From Neelides folsomi (taxonomy: Eukaryota > Arthropoda > Collembola > Neelipleona > Neelidae): 58,622 nucleotides of DNA. A model generated the notes under the pieces. It did no database searches, had not been told where the DNA came from, and saw nothing but the letters and a program-made list of their open reading frames with translations. A program made the position numbers and the translations under genes. The stretch covers positions 1 to 58,622 of the forward strand of contig JAQGBZ010000377.1 in NCBI GenBank assembly GCA_034687125.1. Reading direction: 5' to 3'. The first letter of the stretch is position 1, and every line of letters begins with the position of its first letter. This document shows, piece by piece, positions 48,523-58,622 of this stretch.

Positions 48523-51500
48523 ATGTCGCCCTATCTCCTTCTCCTCCTCCTGGCTGTCAACAACGTCGCGTCCATCGCCGTTCCTCAACAAACAGATAAG
48601 GTCAACTTTACAAAACCACTTTACTTTATTTCTTACGGGACTCCAAGACCTGTTCATTAACCATCTCACTCTTCATTAAACTATTTAATTATTTTTTTTA
48701 CTTTAATAATGAGCTTCCATTGACCAACTGATTCGTTAGAGAAAAGATAATTAGCATTTATAATTAGAATTTTGATTGTTAAATTAGAAATTGTAACTTT
48801 AAAATAATTAATTATCCTAAAATGTCCAATATCAGAGAGCAAAGATTCAGAACAAAATTGAAATTTATATATTTTTATACAAATTATTTCATTCTTAAAG
48901 TATCTGAATTTCTTATTGGTACCAATTACACTTATATTGCAAAAATGCTAAATTTTGGAAATTTCATCGTTTTTAACTTTCTTTCTCATTTAAAATTATT
49001 TTATTTTGGCTATAAAAATAATTTTTATTCCAGTTAATGGAATATGTTGCATTAGTATTATATTTAAAAATTAAATAACGGTTTAAGCATCATTTAATCG
49101 AAAAATCAAAAAATGAATGAAAAAAAGAGTTAGCCATAAAAGGACCAAATACAAAGTTGAATATCTGTGCGTAAATATTTGTAGTTTGACATTGACCATA
49201 AATTCCCAACTTCCTCGACATGGCAAAAAGCAGTAAAGGTAAAAGTAACGTTATTCGAGTCGAAAGCTTCATCTGGCCATTCGAACCAAAGAGAACCAAA
49301 GGAGTTATATAAAAATGTCCAAATCAAGTTCAGAAAGTCAACTTCATAAATAAACTTTCTTAATTAACTTTGCCACTCTTCGCTTCTTTTCAAAAGTGTT
49401 GATTGGAATTCTCAACGTACAAAGCCCATAAATCATGTTCATTCATCGCCGTCGCCTTCAAAGCGGTCAAGTGTGAAAAAACATGTAAAAATGAGTATAA
49501 AAATTGCCGAGGGAATAATGTCTATAAATTGACACTGCTCCAATTTGTTCTCTAAACGAGTCATCGAGTCACAACAGCAAATGTTAATTGAGATTGATGA
49601 AAATGATTGATAAGAGCAGACAGAGATGATGAAAGCTGAACTCGCCCAGTTTCTTATTTAACAAACTTCAGTCAATCAACTATCCATATATATGATTGTT
49701 ATATTTAAATGGAGTATATTGGAATTATATTGGATTATGTATAAGTATGTAAATATGTTATACTGGAATTATATTGGAATTGTATGAGACTAGTAAAGTT
49801 GTATGGAATGCAATTGTAATTAGGGAAAGAAGTTAGGTGAGGTTACGTCGGACGAACGGAATCTAAGAGTTGACACACAAAGGGTGAACTCCTGCAATTT
49901 CCCATTTTTAGTTGACGACGGCGTGTGTTCGGCCGTTGATCTCAAACCGGCTCTGGTTGGTTCAGGAATTCTCAATTGAGAGCCGAATGACATCGAGACA
50001 TCGAATCCCTCAATGACCTCCCTTCTTTTTTATTGATCCAACTTCTTCTCTTGAACTTTTCACCGAATCTCTCAAATACACGCTTTCTCTTCAACAACAT
50101 TTTTACACCTTTTTTTATATGACATCTATTTTGAGTCAACTGTTATCCAACGATTGGAAAATCCAATTACAAATTTTATCTAAACTTGGAAAGTTGAAAG
50201 ATTTGTATTTGGATCCATAATGTGGTTGGATGAATGAACAAATGAATGAACTCAACTAATATATCTTTAATGAAGCTCAACATAATTGTAATTTGATAAT
50301 TCATAATTCATAAATATCTAAAATTGGATTAATTTTTAATCACATGCTAAATAATGCCAGGATTCGTTTTTTTACCGTTTTACTATTTATTAATTCTCTT
50401 CACTTTATTTATTAACTTATCAATTAGGTTAGAATTGGATTTTGTAGAGACTTTGATGTAGATTAAGAATATATATAGTTTTCATATAAGGTTGTGTGAA
50501 ACAAGAGGTTATTTAGAAAATAAGATTAACTTTATTGAAGAAAATAACTTGAGTATAGAAGTCATGCAATGAATACATAATTAGTTTAATTACAGACAGG
50601 TTTAATATTATTAAAATTATAAATTGAGTATTTGAATAAAAAAAACTTATTTAATTTGACAGGTTGAGGAAGTCGAGGTCGTGACGGAAGTGAGCGTTCA
50701 AGATGAAGGGACTGATGTGACCACAGAAGGATCTCAATTGAGACAAGATGATGACGTCACAATTCCACCAAAACAAGAAGTTTACACATTCAGGGATGGA
50801 TTACAAGGTGAACAATTAACTATAATAAACATATTAATATTACTTATATATACATAAATGAATTCCAATTAAATACATACATTATTTGTAATTGTAATTA
50901 AATAATGTATAATAACAATAACTAAAGATTTAATTTTTACTTTTTACTCAATTGACTAGACCAAATATACAGTACATAATTCGCATTTGATATTGAAGTA
51001 ATAAATTTTCATTATTAGAATTACTTGACGAAGACGTGACAACTCACTCAAGTGACATTTTGGACGATGGATTCGACACAGCCACAGAGACGCGAATCCA
51101 AACTGAAGATCCCGACAAAGGATTTTATTTCCCCGATTCTTCCTTCGTCCCAAGAGAAGAACCAGAAGATTTCCCAGATTTGACCAGAATGGCGGAAGCC
51201 CCCGAACCAATTGAAATCGAACCAGGAATGAAAATCTCAAATGTCAATGTCACCGATTCGGATGTTTTCGAAGGAAGAGCTGGCTGCAGTAAGTTTCTTT
51301 TCAGCAAATATAATTAAATAATTTTTTGGCAAATAACACTTTTCATTCTGTATTACACGGCTATCGAATCTAATATTTATTTAATAAATTATTTAAATAT
51401 TTAATATTTATTTTAGGCTATGAACGACTTTAATAAACTTTTATTTTAATTTAATTCTAATTTTCAGTGTGCGGTCGAAGCCCACGAAGGATTGTTGGAG

Positions 51501-52663
51501 GATCAGCGGCCAACATTGCAGAATTCCCGTGGACGGCTGCTTTGGTCCGAACGAGCGGATTATTTGGGCAAGGACGAGCTTACTGCGGTGGAACTCTAAT
51601 TAACAACTTATACGTTCTTACTGCTTCACATTGTGTTGATGGGTAAATTTAATTATAATTAACTAATTCAATTAAGAATCATCATCATTATATTATTATT
51701 TGGAAAACGCTTTAAGCATTATTATATTAATTCATTAATAAACGTTATTATATTAATATCTTAATTATTAAATGACCACTAATGAAAATTGACAAAGAGG
51801 CTAAATGCTGAACTTATGTTTTTTCAGTATGTCTGCCCGCGGAATTCAAGTTGTTTTGAACCAAGAAGACTTTTCTGGTCCTTCATCCAACCACAAATAC
51901 GGAGTTTCTAAAATCATAATGCATCCAAGCTACAATAGACGGACTATTGATTACGACATTGCTCTTTTGAGACTTTCCCAAGGGGTTAATATCGGGTCAG
52001 GGGCGATCACCCCGGCTTGTTTGCCAGCATCAAACGACAATGATTTCAATGGAGTTCAAGCGACGGTTGTCGGATGGGGCGCGACGTCACAAGGAGGAAC
52101 AACTTCATCAAGAATCAGAAAAGTTGACGTTCCGATTATGACCAATTCGGCTTGTAATAAAGATACAAAGTACAATGGGAAGATTACGGAGAACATGATG
52201 TGCGCGGGATATCTTGAAGGTGGAAAGGATTCTTGCCAAGGAGATTCCGGCGGGTAATTTTAAATTTTAGTTAAACATCTTTAAGCATCTGTTATATACA
52301 TTTTAAAAATGATATTATATACACATTAGAAAATGTTTAAGCAATATTTTTGAAAATAAGATTAAAATTAATTATTTTAAATTTTATTTTTAAGTCCATT
52401 GGTGATTCCTAACGGTGGACGAAAAACTCTTGTTGGAGTCGTCTCTTGGGGTTACGGATGTGCTCAAGCTCAGAGTCCAGGAGTTTACACACGCGTTGCC
52501 CGATTCCCAGATTGGATTCTTAAAAATACCCGGGTAAATTTGAACATGAATTAATCAAAATTAAAGGTTAATTATTTATTAAAGTTAATTATTTATTAAT
52601 TTAAACAATTAATATTTTTATGGAACATTGTTAATATAGGATGCTGATTGGTGCCAAAACTAA
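48523..52663 (+). CDS. secreted trypsin-like serine protease (S1) with acidic pro-region
   Basis: Seven exons in phase: 48523-48600, 50663-50807, 51019-51288, 51468-51642, 51828-52253, 52395-52533, 52640-52663, giving 418 residues. Residues 1 to about 18 are a signal peptide ([19 protein letters not shown]). An acidic, Thr-rich pro-region of about 150 residues follows, ending in GCMCGRSPRR before IVGG (173-176), so activation by cleavage after Arg is expected, with a Cys able to hold the pro-region to the protease by a disulfide. Catalytic residues: His219 (TASHC), Asp266 (DYDIALL), Ser363 (GDSGGPL). Asp357, six residues before the Ser, predicts cleavage after Lys/Arg. The pro-region shows no clip domain. 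Typical of arthropod haemolymph or digestive cascade proteases; the exact role is unknown. Donor of exon 1 (gtcaac) is non-consensus. Confidence 0.95.
48601..50662. other. 2-kb first intron of the serine protease
   Basis: Holds short AT-rich ORFs on both strands (for example 48822-49037 plus and 49090-49327 minus) with no family likeness, probably chance. A less AT-rich stretch lies at 49840-50000. Nothing else seen. Confidence 0.5.
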
Positions 52664-54120
52664 GGAATTGCAGTTTGATCACAATGAACTCCAACGAACA
52701 TGATTTTTAAACAACCTATAAGTATAAATAATTAATTAAAATTACGCTTTTCATTTTATTAATATTGTTGATTTTTGTTATGTGGATCGGTTTGATGTTT
52801 CTTTTAAAGAACCAAGATTCAACTTATTATTTTTTAATGTTTTTATTAAATCTATAATATGAATTATGCTTTTAAATAGTTGTAATCATTATCATTTTAT
52901 AAGTAAATTGAACCACGTGGATAATCGATTGATAAAATAACGGGAATAAATTATTATTATACAAAATAAAAATACTTTATTATTAATGGCAATTTATTGA
53001 CAAGAAATTTAAGACAAGCATTTGAAATGAGAGACAACCCATCAATAATCAACCACATTAATAATATTTATTTACCAATTTATCATAAATAGCTGAAATA
53101 ATAGTCCTTGCTAAATAATTAACTTTTTATAAAAGTGTTATCATTTTTAGCAATTATAATATGACAATTTAAGATCTTTCATACTTCAATTTTGTTATAA
53201 ATAATTTAAATTTAAAATGGCTTAATTGTTATAATAACGTTATTTGAATAATTCAGATTTGGATAACTCAAAGAAATCGAATTAATACTATTAAAACTTA
53301 ATATTATTAAATAATTAAAAACCTCAAATTAGGACAAAAACATTTTATATATTATTTTATAATTGACTTAATATTTAGGGGCATAGGCATAAATAATACA
53401 TTAGATATGTTTTATGTATGTATGAATTCTCAGAATATCAAGTTTTTTCAATTTAATCTATCAACTCGAGTGAGATAGGTATTAATATAAAAAGCTGTAA
53501 TTTGTCTTTGAGGATTTAAAATAAAATATACTTTCTTTAAATGTCAATTAAATCTATTATTATTTACTTTACATTTCTTTCATTCATTGTTCATTTTCAA
53601 TAAAATTGTAGTTTAATTGCGAATAATAGTAATTACCCTACGAACCACGGCTTACTGGGACTGTACAGGGCGAATGTGGGAATTGCTGGTTGATACTGGC
53701 AAAACATTATTGAGGTTCATCCCTTAAAGGAAATGTATAGGCAGAGTATTGTTAAGCCATTATTAAACTTGTATTGTTTTACCAGCATTAAAACATTACT
53801 GGAACAATAAAAGTATCCCAGCGTAATCCTTCATCGTTTCCCCAGTGTAATGCCAACATTGGGATGGTATTGAAATAATCGCATAGAATAGATGGCGTTG
53901 ATTTTCGTTTTAGAATGAGTATGAGAAATCAGGATTAGTTGGCTGTTACAAAATATTGTTAAGTTCTCGATCTTATATATATACATCAGGATATTCTACT
54001 CATTGTCGTTCAAATTAAAAAATTATTGATTTCATAAATTATATTGATGTTGTAATGTAGTTAATTATTAACTACAATCGCAGATTTTAGTTTGAAGTCA
54101 AATAAAGGGACACGATTACA
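52664..54120. other. AT-rich spacer after serine protease
   Basis: The protease 3' UTR with an AATAAA at 52945-52950. A less AT-rich segment at about 53620-53900 stands out from its surroundings and may be a mobile-element remnant, but no motif is recognised. Confidence 0.4.
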
Positions 54121-54150
54121 CGGGTCAGGGTCTCGATCCTGGATACAAAA

Positions 54151-54216
54151 ACGGGCACATTGAACCCAAAAAAGAGGCACATTGGACCCAAAAAGAGGCA
54201 CATTGCTTTTAAAGTG
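54151..54216. repeat. short tandem repeat (ggcacattg... unit)
   Basis: Three copies of a unit of about 21-24 bp, each starting ggcacattg; the first two continue with acccaaaaa. No coding function seen. Confidence 0.75.
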
Positions 54217-55026
54217 TGTAAATGTGCCTGTTATCGGGCACTAAGGGTTTAAATGATTCAAATTAATAATTAATTTTCTTAATTAAGAAACAATCACGTA
54301 ATTAATGTATTTGATAATATGCAAATAATTTTGAATGAATAAATCTTAAACTTAATTGTCATTCTAATATAATAACTTTTTATTATACCTATTATAATAA
54401 TTTTGAAAATACATTTAATTCATTTCATTCAAGATTTAAAACCTATAGGCAATTAGATTTTATTCAGTTAAAGAAAAAATTTCTTTTATATATTTATTCA
54501 AAAATTATTACTAAAATTAAAATTACATAATTAATTCACATAGGTTAGGTATTATGCGTAAAAATATAATAAATAATTCATATTGCAATAAAATTAAAAA
54601 TAATAAATTCAGTAATATATACTAAAAATATTTGACACTTTTATATTTTAATATTAACGTTATTAAAACCACGAATTGCATAAAATATCCTGCTACAAAG
54701 TTAATTCATTAAAAATGGGAACTTAATAATAAAATTATTTAATAATTTATTGTTAGATGATTATCGTTACCTAAGTTAAAATATAAATAGGTATAAAGTA
54801 AAAAGTCTGAATTAATTATTATTTAATACTTATAATTAATAATTATAATTCATTAAGTTGAATCTAAAAAATGCATCAAATTTATTTTAGTGGAAATAAA
54901 AATTATTCATTTTGATGAAACTCCTTGACGTGCACCTTCAATCTGAGTGGCCTGTTGACTGTTTTTCCACAATTTTTAAAAACCAAGAAATTTATCTTTG
55001 ACTATCCAAGTCTTTTCTGAAATTTA
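54217..55026. other. AT-rich spacer
   Basis: Very AT-rich; no exon, repeat or RNA supported. Confidence 0.5.
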
Positions 55027-55472
55027 ATGAAAGAACTCTTTGAGTCAGTGAAAAAAGAACCAACAGTAATTATTGAACAGCGAAGGAAAATAAAAATCCA
55101 CGATTTCAAAGAAAGCCAAATAATTAATTTCCCTATGCAATCACTTGACACTTTGGGTTGGTCAGATTCATCTCGGTTCAAATTTGTTGAAGAGACGACT
55201 AACAGATCTGCGATGCCAATGCCATTAGGAAGCCCAGAAATCCCAATTTTGTCTTGGACCAATAAAATCCAAAATAAAGAAAATGCTTAAAAAAACGTCG
55301 ATCGTGGAGAAATGACAAAAGAAGTGCATTTAAAACCAATTGAAATCGGCTCTCAAGCAAAAGGAGGAACCGCTGTAGGAAGACTCATTGATACTAGGAC
55401 CCCGGGTACTGTCGTCTCGCTGTTACTGTGCGTATTAAGTTACGCCCGTAACAGCCCTAAAAATCTTTTTTA
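55027..55472 (+). pseudogene. unknown ORF with one in-frame stop
   Basis: Starts MKELFESVKKEPTVIIEQRR and runs 87 codons to TAA at 55288-55290, then stays open in the same frame for about 60 more codons (KNVDRGEMTKEVHLKPIEIG and on) to 55470. Base composition is less AT-rich than the flanks and the residues look protein-like. No family recognised, no introns evident. It could be an exon or retrocopy fragment with a nonsense change next to an A run, or a transposon fragment. A small hairpin (ctgttac...gtaacag) lies at 55421-55455, inside the open tail. Confidence 0.35.
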
Positions 55473-57090
55473 AACTGAATAAATTAGACAGTTCTTTTTA
55501 TTCCCTCTCTATTCAATTAACCTATCATCCACGTATCCTTTGACTCGTCACATACTTTCTTATCATCATATTACAGTTTGTATTTCAAAATTTTTTAGAA
55601 GAGTTGTTTGCAAATTCGAATTTAATCTTATCCAAATCATCCTTGCTATATTTAATTTCATATTCGTAAATTAAGACGCGGAACAAATCCTCACAATTTC
55701 CTTTCCGGAATTAGAACTCTGAAATAACAATTCCTTAATTTGATAAGACATAGTAATTAAGAGACAATAAAAGGGAATGATAAATGACTGAATTTTTTGG
55801 TATAAATTCATAAAATGTGTATTGGAAATTTTTAGCATCAAATCAAAATATACTATTAGTTACATAAAAGGTTTTGTATTCATCTGATACCGAATAAAAA
55901 ACTTTTAATAACCTACTTCTAAGTATTTCAATTTTTGCGATAAATTTTTCCCCTCAAATCAGTTTAAAGTAAATTTCCTCAAGTTGTTAATAGTTTTACA
56001 AATAATTTTTGTTGGAGCTTTGGTTCATTTTAACTCATTTGAACATACCGAGACAAATACATTTTATAAAAATGTTTCGTTTTATTTAAGAATTCTTGGA
56101 AACTGTTGGTTAATTCAATAATTATATTAACTTTTATTCCAATTACTTGAAGTCAATCGTTACAATCACTCTGGTTATATTGACAAGATTCGATCAGACT
56201 TTAATAATCCTAATGGTGAATATTTATATCAAATAAAAAATGCAGTTAATATTCCAAAGCTGTATAACAATTGTAGGGCTATACTTTTAATATCCGATAA
56301 AATATTGAAAACGTCGTCGTCGATCCGAACGTCGACGTCGATCCGTTAAAATATTGAAATGCGTTTTGTTTGTCTCTTCGATTTTTAAACTTTAGTTTGT
56401 TTAGTCCAAGTAAGATCATCCCGCATTATTAAAAAATGATCTGTAATTCGGGTTTATGTGCCAAGAAGTGTAGTAAGATGACTTCATTTCTTAATGATAA
56501 TTATTTGGAACAAAGTTAGAACAGTAAAATTTTTTACTAATATTTATTTTGTTAAAACTTGAAATAAATGTTTTGATTGCATCATCTGATTCTTTATAGT
56601 ATAAAAAACTATCAATCAATGTGAACGTTTTGACACATTTCTTCCAATTCTATATAACTACAAGAACTTTGTTGTTGACTTTTACTGGCGGCTGGAGAGC
56701 TTCAGATTTCATTTATCAAAGTGTGTATTTAATTCGAAGCAGTTTTTCTCTTTATTCATATCTAGTGTAATAAATTATTCTCTCCATTCTACAAGTGTAT
56801 ATAAACAATAGTGTGAACGCCAAAAGGAGTAAACGTTTGCCGAAAGAGGAGGTTAAGTACAATCCCCCTACCTACACCTCTTTGTCCTTACCTCTTCGAA
56901 TCTTTACGGCGCAAACTTATGAAATGGCGTTTATCTGGGTAATTAGCAGCATGTGAAATGGGTGAGGAACATAAAATGATCCATCAAAATCCCCTTCAAC
57001 ATGTACGCTTTACTCAAACTTTCTTCCATCAATCCGACAACAGAAAATGACATTGTCCCATTCTATAAGTACATAAACTTATATATTTAA
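55473..57090. other. AT-rich region without genes
   Basis: No exon is supported. At 56305-56347 a short repeat of cgtcg / gtcgatccg occurs between two copies of aaaatattgaaa. The stretch 56690-57000 is less AT-rich, with no recognised motif. Confidence 0.4.
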
Positions 57091-58163
57091 AGGTGTATCG
57101 CTAAAAAGAGAGGAGGCAATGCGAAGGTGTACGTACAATCTCCTCCCATTAGCCCTAGAGGGGCATCCGACAAATACTGAGAATGATGCAGATAGATTTA
57201 GCAAATAAAGAATAAAGCAAATTTTTATCAGAAAATTTGCTTTATTCAAATCCGACGTAAATGAATGTTTTGAATAAACTTTGTTGCATCTTCTTTTCCA
57301 AGAGTTAAAGACTTCTTTTATCTTTTGAGAATCCACATTGGCCCACTCCTCCTTTAACGCTTTCCAAACTCCTTCAATTGTCGATTTTCTCTTCCAAAGA
57401 CGTTGATTTAGGAATCCGAATCCATAAAAGTCCATAGGCGAGATATCGGGTGACTTCACAAGAATTTCATCATTCGGAATAATCGTTATTCCTAAACGTC
57501 TTTTCAAATCTCAAGCGTATTTTTGTGTCTTTTTTCCTGTGTGAGACGTGGCCATATCATGGTGTACGAAAATCTTTTTAAGCTCCTTTTTCTTGTCGGG
57601 CGAATATTGCCTCGTCAATGGATACGACGAATACAGATTTGCTCCCATTCAGTCGCTGTGCGAGTCTTTTTGCATTCCGGCTCCTTGAAATGCCGAGGCA
57701 AAAGTTTGTGAACCTTTTACTTCTTTTTCTTCTTGTATCCTATTCTTTTAATTTCTCTACATAAAATAGATTGGTCGATTTTGAGAGATCTCGAAAATTC
57801 CCTTTGAGAAGGTGGTTTTTTTTGCATGCAAAAACGATGGATCTTTATGAGAATTTACAGAATCTTTAAACTGGAGCGTTGGATGGGCGGCGGTGGCAAT
57901 CCCTCGATTCTTGCCTGACGCTTTTGGCCTTATTTTAAATTAAAAATATATAAACTAACAATAATAAGCTTTTTATATTTCATCAAATTTACCTTTATTA
58001 TTAAGAATATTCGCCACAGAACCGCGAGAAATGTTGATACTGTCTTCTCGTAAAAGATTGACAATTTGACACTGATTAAAACACGATTTTGAATAGGCAA
58101 TGACCATTCCTTCAGTTTTATCGTTAATACGAACTATTTTAAAAATAAATGTCTATCACACCT
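57091..58163 (-). mobile_element. degenerate Tc1/mariner element, DD41D-type spacing
   Basis: On the minus strand the remains of a transposase run from about 58140 to 57230 in several frames. An N-terminal HTH (GMVIAYSKSCFNQCQIVNLL, then SINISRGSVANIL) is followed by a middle part with frame breaks. The catalytic core reads FVHHDMATSHTGKKTQKYA, stop, then ILVKSPDISPMDFYGFG, WKALKEEWANVDS and KIKEVFNSWKRRC. From the Asp of HHD to the second Asp of SPDISPMD there are 41 residues counting the stop, the spacing of the DD41D (rosa/VS-like) branch. Short candidate inverted ends both begin aggtgt (57091 on plus; 58163 on minus). The in-frame stop and frame shifts make it inactive. Confidence 0.75.
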
Positions 58164-58380
58164 CAATAATAAAGGCAAGAATAACATCAAGCCTAAACAT
58201 ATCCCGCTTAAACTAATTATATGCAAGACCATCTAAGGTGCTAAATCTATCCGCATCATCCTCAGTAAATTCAAAAATCTCCGACGTTCAGAGGATCCGA
58301 CACTCGACATTTTACATTACTTAGCCTGTTTTACCTTCATAATACACGTAAGCCGTCATTCAAAACAGCCGACAAAAAAC

Positions 58381-58507
58381 ATCCGACAATCGAAAATTCT
58401 TCATATCATCCGGCAATTACATCAGACATCCCAAAATTCTTCATATCATCCGACATGTGAAAATTCTTCATATTATCAGACAATTACATCCGACATCTCA
58501 AAATTCA
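58381..58507. repeat. tandem repeat (aaaattcttcatatcatccg unit)
   Basis: Three to four diverged copies of a unit of about 28-36 bp, with the core aaaattcttcatat and a variable attacatccgacatc part. Related shorter pieces (ccgacaa, tccgac) reach back to about 58280. No gene. Confidence 0.75.
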
Positions 58508-58622
58508 AAAAAATATTAGCAGTTACAAAGGTATTAGCCGTTACCTTCTCTTCTCAATTGAACATTTAATATCTATTATTTATAAAATATTTGAATTTGT
58601 ATATACATTTATTATTTAATAT
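58508..58622. other. AT-rich window end
   Basis: No feature seen. Confidence 0.5.

Overview
The window is nuclear DNA of an animal, most likely an arthropod. Most genes have many short introns with GT..AG borders, the DNA is strongly AT-rich, and the window carries a bruchpilot/ELKS gene of the arthropod type, whose main form ends in AGFLKSLF. I cannot name the class (mite, springtail, crustacean or other). Gene models below were built by hand: every exon join was checked for reading phase and for continuity of the protein family. No alignment program was available.

Layout. (1) 744-4256, minus: mitochondrial succinate-semialdehyde dehydrogenase (GABA shunt), with a pogo/Tigger-type DNA-binding ORF nested in its first intron. 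(2) 5117-7989, minus: CDK8, the Mediator kinase. It is head-to-head with (3) 8364-23164, plus: UTP20, a giant small-subunit processome protein in 31 coding exons. Intron 15 of UTP20 holds an unrelated gene on the opposite strand (13909-16929). (4) 23165-30100: an accessory block with a truncated DDE transposase, small repeats, a membrane protein built from a dead trypsin domain plus 11 LDL-receptor class A repeats, and a broken tandem copy of that protein's first exon. The block is bounded by a direct repeat of about 37 bp. (5) 30125-32755, minus: NPL4, the p97/VCP cofactor, head-to-head with (6) 33323-35714, plus: GGA, an ARF-dependent clathrin adaptor. (7) 35889-47929, plus: bruchpilot/ELKS, the presynaptic active-zone scaffold, with two alternative 3' ends, starting only 174 bp after the GGA stop codon. 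(8) 48523-52663, plus: a secreted trypsin-like serine protease with an acidic pro-region. (9) 52664-58622: gene-poor sequence with short tandem repeats, an unknown ORF with one in-frame stop, and a dead Tc1/mariner element of the DD41D spacing.

The conserved genes are housekeeping or neuronal and do not form a pathway together. The nearest thing to shared function is trafficking and synapse (GGA, NPL4, BRP) and GABA catabolism (SSADH), which I regard as chance neighbourhood. I found no convincing new multi-gene system. The most unusual items are the two-ended bruchpilot gene, the antisense gene inside UTP20, the catalytically dead protease/LDLa membrane protein, and the repeat-bounded accessory block. 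Three single-base A/T-run discrepancies in otherwise intact reading frames suggest assembly or sequencing indels.
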